From Francisella adeliensis (GTDB lineage: Bacteria > Pseudomonadota > Gammaproteobacteria > Francisellales > Francisellaceae), in contig NZ_CP021781.1 of assembly GCF_003290445.1 (NCBI RefSeq), forward strand, positions 558,001 to 622,000: a DNA stretch of 64,000 nucleotides, given 5' to 3'. The first letter of the stretch is position 1, and each line of letters starts with the position of its first letter. Position numbers and translations under genes: made by a program. Of this stretch, positions 1 through 9,509 are shown piece by piece. The notes under the pieces are model-generated. The model saw only the letters and a program-made list of their open reading frames with translations. It made no database searches and had not been told where the DNA came from.

Positions 1-545
1 GTGAAAACTATAAACCGTATATAGAGTCTGATATAACAAATCCTCAGGGTGTATATGGTGAAACCAAGTTAGCTGGTGATAATGCTATGCTAAAAGTAAA
101 TCCTAGAAATTCTATAATTATTAGAACATCATGGGTTTATTCTAGTTTTGGTTCAAATTTCGTGAAAACAATGCTTCGACTTGGCAGAGAAAGAGATACT
201 CTAGATGTTATATTTGATCAGGTTGGTACTCCAACATATGCAAGAGATTTGGCATTAGCTATATTGGATATCTTACCAAAGATAAACAACGAAGAAGTTG
301 AGGTTTATCACTATTCAAATGAGGGTGTAGCCTCTTGGTATGATTTCTCTAAAGAGATTATGGATATGACACAAATAAATTGTGTAGTTAATCCTATTGA
401 AACGTCTGCTTATCCAACACCAGCGAAAAGACCTCACTACAGTTTACTTAATAAGAAAAAAATAAAAAACTCCTATGGTATAAATATTCCAAACTGGAGA
501 GATTCACTAAAAGATTGTCTGAAAAAATTACAAAAGGGTTTATAG
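1..545 (+). CDS. rmlD: dTDP-4-dehydrorhamnose reductase, 3' part
   Basis: RmlD reduces dTDP-4-dehydro-L-rhamnose to dTDP-L-rhamnose with NAD(P)H, the last step of rhamnose donor synthesis in the cytoplasm. The reading frame is open from base 3, so the gene starts before the window. A first internal ATG at 87 is not the start, because the short-chain dehydrogenase motif YGETK lies upstream of it, at bases 54-68. The visible part covers the catalytic Tyr/Lys and the substrate-binding C-terminal half, including a WVYSSFGSNFVKTMLRL segment typical of RmlD. It is followed after one base by rmlB, which supports the assignment. The N-terminal Rossmann half is not visible. Confidence 0.9.
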   Translation, partial: ENYKPYIESDITNPQGVYGETKLAGDNAMLKVNPRNSIIIRTSWVYSSFGSNFVKTMLRLGRERDTLDVIFDQVGTPTYARDLALAILDILPKINNEEVEVYHYSNEGVASWYDFSKEIMDMTQINCVVNPIETSAYPTPAKRPHYSLLNKKKIKNSYGINIPNWRDSLKDCLKKLQKGL

Positions 546-546
546 A

Positions 547-1551
547 ATGAATTATAAAGCTAAAAATATATTGGTCACTGGTGCAGCTGGTTTTATTGGC
601 AGTAATTATGTACGCATGATGTTAACTAGATATGATGATATAAAAATAGTCTCTTACGATAAGCTTACATATGCAGGTAATCTTGATAATTTAAAAGGTA
701 TGGATAATGAGCATAACCATACCTTTATAAAAGGTGATATTTGTGATGAGGTTTTAGTATATGAAACCCTTAAAAAATATAATATTGAAACTATAGTACA
801 CTTTGCAGCAGAGTCACATGTGGATAACTCTATTGCAAATCCTAAAGTATTTTTAGAGACAAATGTTATAGGTACATTCAACTTACTCAATCAAGCTAAA
901 AGGTATTGGTTAGATGAGCAAAGTTTAGATCATACTGGCTGTAAGTTTCATCATGTATCAACAGATGAGGTTTATGGTACTCTTGATAAAGATGATCCAG
1001 CATTTACAGAAGATAAGGCTTATGAACCAAATTCACCATACTCAGCTAGTAAAGCAGGTTCTGACCATATAGTAAGAGCCTATTTACATACTTATAAGCT
1101 ACCTGTAACTATATCTAACTGTTCAAACAACTATGGTCCATATCAGCATCCAGAGAAGCTAATACCTGTAGTTATCAAAAGTTGTATTAATCAAAAACTT
1201 ATTCCTGTATATGGAGATGGTTCAAATATCCGTGACTGGTTATATGTGACAGATCACTGTGATGCTATTCAGACAGTAGTTGAAAAGGGTGTTATAGGTG
1301 AGGTGTATAATATTGGTGGTATCAATGAAGTTGACAACTTAACTCTTATAAATACTATTTGTAAGCTTATGGATGAATACAAACCAGAAAATGCTTCGCA
1401 TAAAAATCTAATATCTTTTGTGGAAGATAGAAAAGGTCACGACTGGAGATATGCTATTGATAATAGTAAGATACAAAATGACTTAGGTTGGAAGCCTTCT
1501 CAAGATTTTGAGAAAATGTTTAAGCAGACTATTGAGTTTTATTTAGAGTAG
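547..1551 (+). CDS. rmlB: dTDP-glucose 4,6-dehydratase
   Basis: RmlB converts dTDP-glucose to dTDP-4-dehydro-6-deoxyglucose, the second step of dTDP-L-rhamnose synthesis. The 334 residues are the usual family length. Visible motifs are the NAD-binding TGAAGFIGS at residues 11-19, the Thr-Asp-Glu catalytic set at about 139-141 (VSTDEVYG) and YSASK with Tyr165 and Lys169. The sugar-nucleotide region NNYGPYQHPEKLIP and the later IRDWLYVTDHC segment are classic for RmlB. It sits one base after rmlD and is probably cotranscribed with it. rmlA and rmlC are not in the window and presumably lie upstream. Confidence 0.96.
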   Translation: MNYKAKNILVTGAAGFIGSNYVRMMLTRYDDIKIVSYDKLTYAGNLDNLKGMDNEHNHTFIKGDICDEVLVYETLKKYNIETIVHFAAESHVDNSIANPKVFLETNVIGTFNLLNQAKRYWLDEQSLDHTGCKFHHVSTDEVYGTLDKDDPAFTEDKAYEPNSPYSASKAGSDHIVRAYLHTYKLPVTISNCSNNYGPYQHPEKLIPVVIKSCINQKLIPVYGDGSNIRDWLYVTDHCDAIQTVVEKGVIGEVYNIGGINEVDNLTLINTICKLMDEYKPENASHKNLISFVEDRKGHDWRYAIDNSKIQNDLGWKPSQDFEKMFKQTIEFYLE

Positions 1552-1693
1552 GTTTGGTAAGTTTTTAATATATTAACACTCTACATCTAGTTTATGAAGA
1601 TATAAAAAACATGTATATCAATGACTATTTCAATATCTTAGATTCCTTAAATCAGTATAAGTATTTAGATAAATATAGCTAATTAATTTTTGA

Positions 1694-2737
<1,044 letters not shown>

Positions 2738-2738
2738 T

Positions 2739-3890
2739 ATGAACTTTATTCCGTATGGTAGACAAAACATCTCAGAAGATGATATTACTGCAGTTGTTGA
2801 AACATTAAAATCAGATTTTTTAACACAAGGTCCAGCTGTTACACTTTTTGAAGATGCAATTAAACAATATTGCGGGGTTAAGCATGGTTTTGCAGTAGCT
2901 AATGCTACATGCGCTTTGCACCTTGCTTATTTAGCTTTAGATATTGGTAAAGGAGATATCGTTTGGACATCGCCAAATACTTTTTTATCTACTGCTAATG
3001 CTGCACTTATGTGCGGTGCAGATGTTGATTTTGTTGATATATGTCCCAAAACATACAATATATCTGTAAAAAAGCTCGAGCAAAAATTAATAGAAGCTAA
3101 GAAGACAGGTAAATTGCCTAAAGTTGTAGCTCCTGTACACTTTGCGGGGCAGTCATGTGATATGAAGGAAATATGGCAATTATCACAAGAGTATGGATTT
3201 GCTGTTGTAGAGGATGCAGCCCACGCTATTGGTGGTAAATATTTAGATAAGCCGGTTGGTTCATGTGAATATTCTGATATTACAATATTTAGCTTCCATC
3301 CCGTTAAGATAATTACAACGGCTGAGGGTGGTATGTTGACAACTAATTCAAATGAGTTGTCAACAAAGATATCATCGCTTAGAACTCATGGTATGACTAG
3401 GGATTCAAAATTGATGACTAAAGAGTCTGAGGGTCCTTGGTTCTATCAAATGTTAGATTTAGGATATAACTATCGTATTACAGATTTACAATGTGCTTTG
3501 GGCTTATCTCAATTTACTAGGTTAGATATTATAGTGTCTAAGAGACATGAAATTTTAGGCAAATATAGAAAATTACTTAGTGATAAAGCTGGTGTTATAA
3601 TACCTGAGCAAGCTGAATATTCGTATTCTGGCTTACATCTATATCCTATCCAAGTGCCGAAAGAGAAAAGGTTAGAAATTTTTGAACATTTACGAGCTAG
3701 TAATATAGGTGTCAATGTTCATTATATACCTGTGTATCTACAGCCATATTATGAGAAGCTAGGTTTTAACAAGGGGTATTGTCCTAACGCTGAGTCATAT
3801 TATGAATCAGCGATTAGCTTGCCAATGTATCCTGACTTGACTGATGAGCAAATCAAATATATTTGTGAGAAACTCTTAGAGGTTCTATAA
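2739..3890 (+). CDS. pseC: UDP-4-amino-4,6-dideoxy-N-acetyl-altrosamine transaminase
   Basis: PseC transfers an amino group from glutamate to C4 of the PseB product using PLP. The 383-residue protein belongs to the DegT/DnrJ/EryC1 aminotransferases. The segment FSFHPVK places the Schiff-base lysine at residue 190, followed by the TTAEGGM loop. The N-terminal IPYGRQNISEDDI and the VEDAAHAIGG region are family signatures. It begins one base after pseB and ends one base before the next gene, so the three are almost certainly translated from one message. The family alone does not fix the sugar. The gene order makes the pseudaminic pathway the likely one. Confidence 0.93.
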   Translation: MNFIPYGRQNISEDDITAVVETLKSDFLTQGPAVTLFEDAIKQYCGVKHGFAVANATCALHLAYLALDIGKGDIVWTSPNTFLSTANAALMCGADVDFVDICPKTYNISVKKLEQKLIEAKKTGKLPKVVAPVHFAGQSCDMKEIWQLSQEYGFAVVEDAAHAIGGKYLDKPVGSCEYSDITIFSFHPVKIITTAEGGMLTTNSNELSTKISSLRTHGMTRDSKLMTKESEGPWFYQMLDLGYNYRITDLQCALGLSQFTRLDIIVSKRHEILGKYRKLLSDKAGVIIPEQAEYSYSGLHLYPIQVPKEKRLEIFEHLRASNIGVNVHYIPVYLQPYYEKLGFNKGYCPNAESYYESAISLPMYPDLTDEQIKYICEKLLEVL

Positions 3891-3891
3891 G

Positions 3892-4596
3892 ATGAAACTA
3901 GCTATAATACCTGCTAGAGGTGGTAGTAAAAGAATACCTAAAAAAAACATCAAAGACTTTCATGGTAAACCATTGATAGCTTATTCTATTGAAACGGCTA
4001 TAAAATCAAGATTATTTGATAAAGTGATAGTGTCAACTGATGATGCTGAGATTGTTAGTGTTGCGAAGCAGTATGGCGCGGATGTCCCGTTTGTAAGACC
4101 TGTAGAGTTAAGTGATGATTTTACTGGTACGCAAGCAGTTGTTGATCATGCTATTGATTTCCTTAAAGCTAATGGTGATGAGTATGATTTTGTCTGTACA
4201 ATATATGCTACTGCTCCATTCTTACAAGAGAAGTACTTGATTGAGAGTTATAATAATCTAAATGATTCAGATGCTACAAATGCTTTTTCATGTACTAGTA
4301 TGCCATTCCCTATCCAAAGAACATTTAAAATTACTAATGATAATAGATGTGAAATGTTTTGGCCAGAAAACTTCTCAAAAAGAAGTCAAGATCTAGAAGA
4401 AGCGTTTCAAGATGCTGGTCAGTTTTATTGGTATAAACAATCACAAAAAAATCTACAATATGATGATATTTTGTTTAGTGATATAAGTATACCGGTAGTT
4501 TTGCCTAGACATCTAGTTCAGGATATTGATACTTTAGAGGATTGGAAGAGAGCGGAGCTAATGTATGGTGCTCTTGTAAAGTCTGGTGAGATATAA
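3892..4596 (+). CDS. pseF: pseudaminic acid cytidylyltransferase
   Basis: PseF activates pseudaminic acid with CTP to give CMP-pseudaminic acid, the donor for the glycosyltransferase. The 234-residue protein has the CMP-sugar synthase nucleotide-binding start IPARGGSKRIPKKNIK at residues 5-20 and the VSTDDAEI motif at about 48-55. Length and motifs match the CMP-sialic acid synthetase family. The assignment to pseudaminic rather than neuraminic or legionaminic acid rests on its place between pseC and pseG. No domain is added or missing. Confidence 0.92.
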   Translation: MKLAIIPARGGSKRIPKKNIKDFHGKPLIAYSIETAIKSRLFDKVIVSTDDAEIVSVAKQYGADVPFVRPVELSDDFTGTQAVVDHAIDFLKANGDEYDFVCTIYATAPFLQEKYLIESYNNLNDSDATNAFSCTSMPFPIQRTFKITNDNRCEMFWPENFSKRSQDLEEAFQDAGQFYWYKQSQKNLQYDDILFSDISIPVVLPRHLVQDIDTLEDWKRAELMYGALVKSGEI

Positions 4597-4598
4597 AT

Positions 4599-5507
4599 AT
4601 GAATATCTTAATACGAGCAGATTCATCATTTGATATAGGCATAGGTCACATTATGCGTGATTTAGTTTTAGCTAAGCAGTATGCTAATGATAATGTCATA
4701 TTTGCAACACAAGATTTACCGCATAATATTAATCATAAAATATTAGAGTCAGGCTTTACGATTGAATTACTTGAGAGTAATAAGTTTGAAAAGCTAGATA
4801 TTCTGATTAAAAAACTACAAATAGATATGATTGTTATAGATCACTACGGTATTGACTATGAATTTGAAAGGCAGCTAAAGACTAGTAACTCTAATCTAAA
4901 AATTTTTGTATTAGATGATACATACGAAAAGCATTGTTGCGACATACTTTTAAATCATAATATAAGTGCTGATGAATCTAAATATACGGGTAAAGTTCCA
5001 GAGAATTGTGAACTTAGGTGTGGTTCAAAATATACTTTACTTAGGGAAGAGTTTATTATAGAAAAATCTAAGCCTAAAATAATAAATGAAAAAACTACAA
5101 TATTTGTAGCAATGGGTGGAGCAGATCATAGTAATATAAATATTAATATCTTAGAAGTACTAAAAGATTTTGATAATACACAGGTTGATTTAGTAACTAC
5201 GAATGCAAATAAGAATTTAGAAGCATTGAAGCGATATTGTAACAATAAGAAATGGATAAATTTACATATTAACTCAACAGAAATAGCTAAACTTATGAAA
5301 AATAGTGATTTTGCTATTGTAACGCCAAGTGTTACTGTTAATGAAGTTGTGTTTATGGAACTACCTCTTATAGCGATAAAAACTGCTGAAAACCAAGATG
5401 GTATATATCAGTACCTTGATAGTCAAAAATATTTATGTTTGGGTAACTATGATGCTGTGGGTTTAAAAAATAGGGTTATAGATGTATGCAAAACATTAAG
5501 CTTATAA
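4599..5507 (+). CDS. pseG: UDP-2,4-diacetamido-2,4,6-trideoxy-altropyranose hydrolase
   Basis: PseG removes UDP from the diacetamido-altrose intermediate, releasing the free sugar that PseI condenses with phosphoenolpyruvate. The 302-residue protein has a GT-B-like fold. The N-terminal RADSSFDIGIGHIMRDLVLA segment carries the conserved GxGHxxR motif, with the His proposed as catalytic in the family. FVAMGGADHSN at about 168-178 is the second conserved loop. Its last 22 bases overlap the start of the acetyltransferase gene, a coupling often seen in pse operons. The reaction order requires acetylation by PseH first. Confidence 0.92.
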   Translation: MNILIRADSSFDIGIGHIMRDLVLAKQYANDNVIFATQDLPHNINHKILESGFTIELLESNKFEKLDILIKKLQIDMIVIDHYGIDYEFERQLKTSNSNLKIFVLDDTYEKHCCDILLNHNISADESKYTGKVPENCELRCGSKYTLLREEFIIEKSKPKIINEKTTIFVAMGGADHSNININILEVLKDFDNTQVDLVTTNANKNLEALKRYCNNKKWINLHINSTEIAKLMKNSDFAIVTPSVTVNEVVFMELPLIAIKTAENQDGIYQYLDSQKYLCLGNYDAVGLKNRVIDVCKTLSL

Positions 5508-5971
5508 ATTTTATTGACTTATCGTTAGAACAAAAAGAAAAAGTCTTGGAATGGAGAAATCATCTAGATATAAGATCATATATGTATGATACTAATGAAA
5601 TATCTTTAGAAAATCATTTAAACTTTATTGAGTCATTAAAGCATAGAGAAGATAAAAAATATTTTTTGGTACAAAATAGCAATATTGATATTGGGGTTAT
5701 TGACTTTGTAACTATTAAGCCAAATAAAAGTCTAGATATGGGATTATATGCTGCTCCAGGAGTAAAAGGTGTTGGAAACCTATTGCTTACAGAAATCAAA
5801 AACTATGCTTTTGATGTTTTGAAAGTTAAAACAATAAATGCTGAAGTGTTTATTGAAAATGAAAGAGCTTATATGCTTTATTTGAAATATAATTTTGAAA
5901 GTACTGGAATTGAAAAAAATATAAATAATAAGAAAGTTATATGTATGGAGTTAAATAATGAGAATAGGTGA
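5486..5971 (+). CDS. pseH: GNAT N-acetyltransferase of pseudaminic acid synthesis
   Basis: PseH acetylates the 4-amino group of the UDP-altrosamine intermediate using acetyl-CoA. The 161-residue GNAT protein has the N-terminal EWRNHLDIRSYMYDTNEIS pattern typical of PseH (WRN, then a methionine/tyrosine-rich strand). The GVKGVGNLLLTEIKNYAF segment acts as the acetyl-CoA pyrophosphate loop. It overlaps pseG by 22 bases and pseI by 14, so its expression is tied to both. The GNAT family is broad, so function is set mainly by context. Confidence 0.9.
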   Translation: MQNIKLINFIDLSLEQKEKVLEWRNHLDIRSYMYDTNEISLENHLNFIESLKHREDKKYFLVQNSNIDIGVIDFVTIKPNKSLDMGLYAAPGVKGVGNLLLTEIKNYAFDVLKVKTINAEVFIENERAYMLYLKYNFESTGIEKNINNKKVICMELNNENR

Positions 5972-6983
5972 ATTCGATTTAGATACAGAAGGTGTATTTA
6001 TAATTGCTGAATTAAGTGCTAATCATGGTGGTGATATTGAGACTGCTAAGCAAACTATTAAAGCTGCGAAAGAAATAGGAGCTAATGCACTAAAATTGCA
6101 GACATATACAGCAGACACACTAACTCTTGATTCTGAGAATGAAGACTTTGTCATTAAAGGTGGTACTCTTTGGGATAGTCAAAAACTATATGACCTGTAC
6201 AAGGATGCTTATCTACCATGGGAGTGGCATGAAGAATTATTCAGATATGCAAGAGAGATTGGTATAGATATATTCTCATCACCATTTGATAAAACTGCAG
6301 TAGACTTTTTAGAACGGTTTAGTCCAACGGCTTATAAGATCGCTTCTTTTGAGATTACTGATTATGGATTAATTGAATACGTTGCATCAAAAGGCAAGCC
6401 TATCATTATAAGTACAGGTATTGCTACAATTGATGAGGTTCAAGATGCTGTCAATATTTGTAGAAATGCTGGTAATAACGAAATAGTCCTTCTTAAGTGT
6501 ACTAGTGCATATCCAGCGAAGTTTGAAGATGCTAATTTATTAACAATACCAAACTTAGCAGAAACTTTCGGTGTAATCTCTGGGTTTTCTGACCATACAT
6601 TGGGAGCAACAGCACCTATAGTAGCTACAACTCTTGGTGCACAGGTTATTGAAAAGCATTTTATACTAGATAAGTCTATCGGTGGTGCTGATGCTGATTT
6701 TTCTTTAGATAAACAAGAGTTTGCAGAGATGATACAGGCAGTTAGAGATACTGAAAAACTTTTAGGTAAAGTGGATTATACACTTACAGATAAGAAGAAA
6801 AAAAGTAGGCAATTTGCTAGAAGCTTGTATGTAGCAAAAGACATAAAAGCAGGAGAGAAGTTCACAGAAGAGAATATCAGGAGTGTACGACCTGGTTATG
6901 GTATGCATCCTAAGTACCTAAAAGACATACTAGGCAAGGTTGCTGAGAAAGATTATGATTTTGGGGATAGGTTTGAGGAGTAG
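5958..6983 (+). CDS. pseI: pseudaminic acid synthase
   Basis: PseI condenses 2,4-diacetamido-2,4,6-trideoxy-L-altrose with phosphoenolpyruvate to form pseudaminic acid. The 341-residue protein has the NeuB TIM barrel (IAELSANHGG near residue 20, then LKLQTYTADT, and GFSDHTLG near 210). Its C-terminal SAF/antifreeze-like domain (RSLYVAKDIKAGEKFTEENI, about residues 280-335) is the usual composition. It closes the pse series, overlapping pseH by 14 bases. Ten bases later a gene on the other strand ends, so transcription of the pse operon probably stops near here. A neuB or legI role is possible by family but less likely given the other pse genes. Confidence 0.93.
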   Translation: MRIGEFDLDTEGVFIIAELSANHGGDIETAKQTIKAAKEIGANALKLQTYTADTLTLDSENEDFVIKGGTLWDSQKLYDLYKDAYLPWEWHEELFRYAREIGIDIFSSPFDKTAVDFLERFSPTAYKIASFEITDYGLIEYVASKGKPIIISTGIATIDEVQDAVNICRNAGNNEIVLLKCTSAYPAKFEDANLLTIPNLAETFGVISGFSDHTLGATAPIVATTLGAQVIEKHFILDKSIGGADADFSLDKQEFAEMIQAVRDTEKLLGKVDYTLTDKKKKSRQFARSLYVAKDIKAGEKFTEENIRSVRPGYGMHPKYLKDILGKVAEKDYDFGDRFEE

Positions 6984-6993
6984 TACCGATGAA

Positions 6994-8022
6994 TTAAGTT
7001 TTGTTTCTAAATATTTTCTTATAGATCGCTTTCAGCACAGCTTTAATCTTATCTTTTTTTGACATTAACCCAAAATTATACCACTTATTACTCTCTATTC
7101 TTAACATTTTATCTCTCATGAATTCAATCTCTTTAGAATGCATTAATGCTTTTTCTTTGGCTAGTATGTAAGCTTGTTCTGCAACCTGAAATATTGCACA
7201 AAAAACATCTAATGAAACCATATTTTTTTCACCAATTTCTTTTTTTGCCCATAGAAGGTTTTTTTTAGCATTTTTTGGGGAAGTGAATAGGAATGAAAAT
7301 TTATTTGAAATAATTTCATATTTATACTGCTCAACATTATGGTCGAGTAAGTCTCTGTTATTTTTATAAAAAGGATCATCTCTATAGTCAGCCTTATTTA
7401 TACTCTGATACGTTCCATAAACAGAAACTTTACAACCAGCATAAGATGCGTACAAGACATGTGAACCCATTGTATTTGTAGTCATATATTCAAAGTGCTT
7501 TAGAATTCTATTAACTCTAAGTAACCCATTTGCATCCTCTCCTTTAGATCCTATTATGAAGGGGACTCCTATTTTTTCAAATGAGTTAATCCAAAATCCT
7601 TTATCTACACAGTCTTGATGGATACAAACAACAATAAGGTTAAAATCATTTTTTATTTTCTGTATTTCTTTAATATATGTAGTCTCATCAAAATTATTTA
7701 CATATGCAAAAGGCAAGCCAACAGCAATTGAGTTAATATCTTTAGAGTTCAAAAATTCCTGGTGAGATGTTTTGGCAACAAGCGTTACACTAATATGATC
7801 TCTAAGATTTTTCTTTATTTGAGGGACATACTTTAATTCCGTAAATAGCCATCCATGCTCCCAATTTATCGGTGCTGTATGAGTTATTCCCTTATTAAGC
7901 TTATTTTCTATAAACTTTGCTGCACCGTGGAGATCTTGCTCTCCTCGAATAACTGACATAGGCTCATACTTAGGTAGAGATTTTTCTATATCTTCAAGTG
8001 TTTTAGTTATATTATTTTTCAT
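6994..8022 (-). CDS. possible glycosyltransferase of the pseudaminate locus
   Basis: I do not recognise this 342-residue protein with certainty. It looks cytoplasmic, with no signal peptide or long hydrophobic stretch. An N-terminal INWEHGWLFTELKYVPQ segment and a later VTLVAKTSHQEFL...IAVGLPFAYV segment resemble the acceptor half of GT-B-fold transferases. TNTMGSHVLYASYAGCKVSVYG (about residues 180-201) resembles the donor-binding helix and strand of surface-carbohydrate transferases. The C-terminus is basic (KAIYKKIFRNKT), compatible with contact to the inner membrane. It is convergent with pseI, ending ten bases away. The window has no other obvious CMP-pseudaminate transferase, so it is a candidate by inference only. 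Confidence 0.45.
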   Translation of the reverse strand: MKNNITKTLEDIEKSLPKYEPMSVIRGEQDLHGAAKFIENKLNKGITHTAPINWEHGWLFTELKYVPQIKKNLRDHISVTLVAKTSHQEFLNSKDINSIAVGLPFAYVNNFDETTYIKEIQKIKNDFNLIVVCIHQDCVDKGFWINSFEKIGVPFIIGSKGEDANGLLRVNRILKHFEYMTTNTMGSHVLYASYAGCKVSVYGTYQSINKADYRDDPFYKNNRDLLDHNVEQYKYEIISNKFSFLFTSPKNAKKNLLWAKKEIGEKNMVSLDVFCAIFQVAEQAYILAKEKALMHSKEIEFMRDKMLRIESNKWYNFGLMSKKDKIKAVLKAIYKKIFRNKT

Positions 8023-8391
8023 AATTGTAAAGTTTCATCAGGTTATAATTGTTTTCAAAGCAATTAAAAAAATTTGTAGAGTTATTATTGTAATGAAATC
8101 GTAACCCCACAAAACTAGAGCTGCTTATAATGTTACAAGTATATCATAGTTAATGCTACAGCCAATAAATGGGTTGGATTATCAGTAATAACTTATCTTT
8201 TCCAATTTTAGATATTAACAATGCTAGAAAATGAGAAGATGTAATAAATATTATATAGTAAAGTTTTTTATTAAAATTTTATGTATCAGCTATTAGTATT
8301 TAAAGATTCGAGTAAAATTGTATTTATTTAGAACACTCTCATTTAAAGATGATATAAGTTGACAGAAATTACATATATTATAGGATAAGTA
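8023..8391. other. gene-free stretch between two minus-strand genes
   Basis: This AT-rich interval of about 370 bases holds no open frame worth calling on either strand. It contains the upstream region of the 342-residue putative transferase, but I could not pick out a convincing -35/-10 pair or a strong hairpin. It shows no tRNA-like or repeat structure. Confidence 0.5.
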
Positions 8392-9207
8392 TTATTCAGA
8401 AGTCTCAGTAGAATTAGAGGTGTTATATACATTTTTGGCTGAGTTTAACCCAGATCTTTTTTTGATTAGATCTAATACTAGAGGGTCTTTTTTTTGAGAT
8501 TCTCTAGGTGCAAATAGAGCCTTACATCTTTTAGAAGATTCAGGTCTAGGTTCTGACATATAATAGATAGCAAGAGAACGTCTAGATTCTTCACTAGGAC
8601 ATTTAATTGCTTCTGGTAAACCATGCCAACTATTACAAGTTGTGTCAAATATTACTGCTCGGTTAAAAATGGGTTTAACAGATTTAATTAGTTTTGAGGG
8701 TTGATTGTCTTTATCACAATGAGACCATAGCCCCAAGCTGCCACCCCAGTCAGGATTAAAATTCTCATTAATATAAAGTATTATATTTAAACGCCTTTCT
8801 AAACCAAGCTTAGGGTGGATGGAATAATCAAGATGCGTGTTTAACATTCCTCCAGCCTCATGAGCATGCCATCCACCACCATTAAGCCCTACATCAGGGA
8901 AGAGCTTAGTCTCAGGCATTAGTTTATTCAATTTTTCCATAAAAATATTACTGTTAAGGTATGAAAAAAATTTATACGTTACTTCAGGAAACAAATCCCA
9001 ATTATTACATGTTCTTTTACGTTCAATTAAGTTTCTATAATCATACCAAATATCACTTTCAACAGCTGGGAACTCACCATCTAAAGCCTTTGCTAGCTTA
9101 TAGTCTAGAAAATTATCTATAACAACGTGAGGGAAAGGTTTTGCATCAGTAAATTCTTTGCTCAGAGACTCAAAATCAGAAAAAACCATTTTCTCTAGCT
9201 CAATCAT
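8392..9207 (-). CDS. 2-oxoglutarate/Fe(II)-dependent oxygenase
   Basis: The 271-residue protein has the double-stranded beta-helix oxygenase motif. The proximal pair is His125/Asp127 in NTHLDYS, the distal His195 is in NSWHGLPE, and Arg209 or Arg210 in SRRSLAIYY should bind 2-oxoglutarate. The spacing is that of the prolyl 4-hydroxylase-like group. It is soluble, with no signal peptide. It lies alone on the minus strand inside a polysaccharide locus, so it may hydroxylate or otherwise modify a sugar, lipid or protein of that pathway. The substrate cannot be read from the sequence. A Ser/Thr-rich C-terminal tail follows the fold. Confidence 0.8.
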   Translation of the reverse strand: MIELEKMVFSDFESLSKEFTDAKPFPHVVIDNFLDYKLAKALDGEFPAVESDIWYDYRNLIERKRTCNNWDLFPEVTYKFFSYLNSNIFMEKLNKLMPETKLFPDVGLNGGGWHAHEAGGMLNTHLDYSIHPKLGLERRLNIILYINENFNPDWGGSLGLWSHCDKDNQPSKLIKSVKPIFNRAVIFDTTCNSWHGLPEAIKCPSEESRRSLAIYYMSEPRPESSKRCKALFAPRESQKKDPLVLDLIKKRSGLNSAKNVYNTSNSTETSE

Positions 9208-9509
9208 ATAACCAACTTACTCGATAATTTATAACAATTAATGATTATACTCTATTGAGAGATTTTTTCAAAATGCTTATCACGTAAAGTATATGTTGAT
9301 TAGTTAAAGATTTTTTGCTAAACGTGAAATTAGATAGTTATAATGTTATTCTATGATTACTTGATAATTAGAGCTCTTTAATTGTAAAGGAATGTTTGAG
9401 CTATAAATCTGAGTATAGTTATATGACTTCAAGTTGATTTGAATCATATATGATTCAAGATTGTAGTAATATTTTAAAAAATTGAAAAACACAAGATTAG
9501 ATATATATT
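9208..9509. other. divergent promoter region
   Basis: About 300 bases separate the minus-strand oxygenase from the plus-strand RgpF-like gene. Both start sites face outwards, so promoters for each must lie here. The only clear structure is a 20-base perfect palindrome at 9439-9458, listed separately. No coding frame is seen. Confidence 0.5.
9439..9458. promoter_or_regulatory. 20-bp perfect palindrome upstream of rgpF-like gene
   Basis: The half-site TTGAATCATA at 9439-9448 is followed directly by its exact reverse complement, TATGATTCAA, at 9449-9458. A gapless palindrome of this length in a divergent promoter region looks like a binding site for a dimeric regulator. It lies about 50 bases before the start of the next gene. 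The cognate protein is unknown. A chance origin in AT-rich DNA is possible but unlikely for 20 matched bases. Confidence 0.45.

Noticed and set aside
1569-1682. Open frame of about 37 codons between rmlB and pseB that reads like the end of a protein
   Set aside because: It has no proper start or ribosome site, is short, and the AT-rich composition makes such frames common; no homology could be named.
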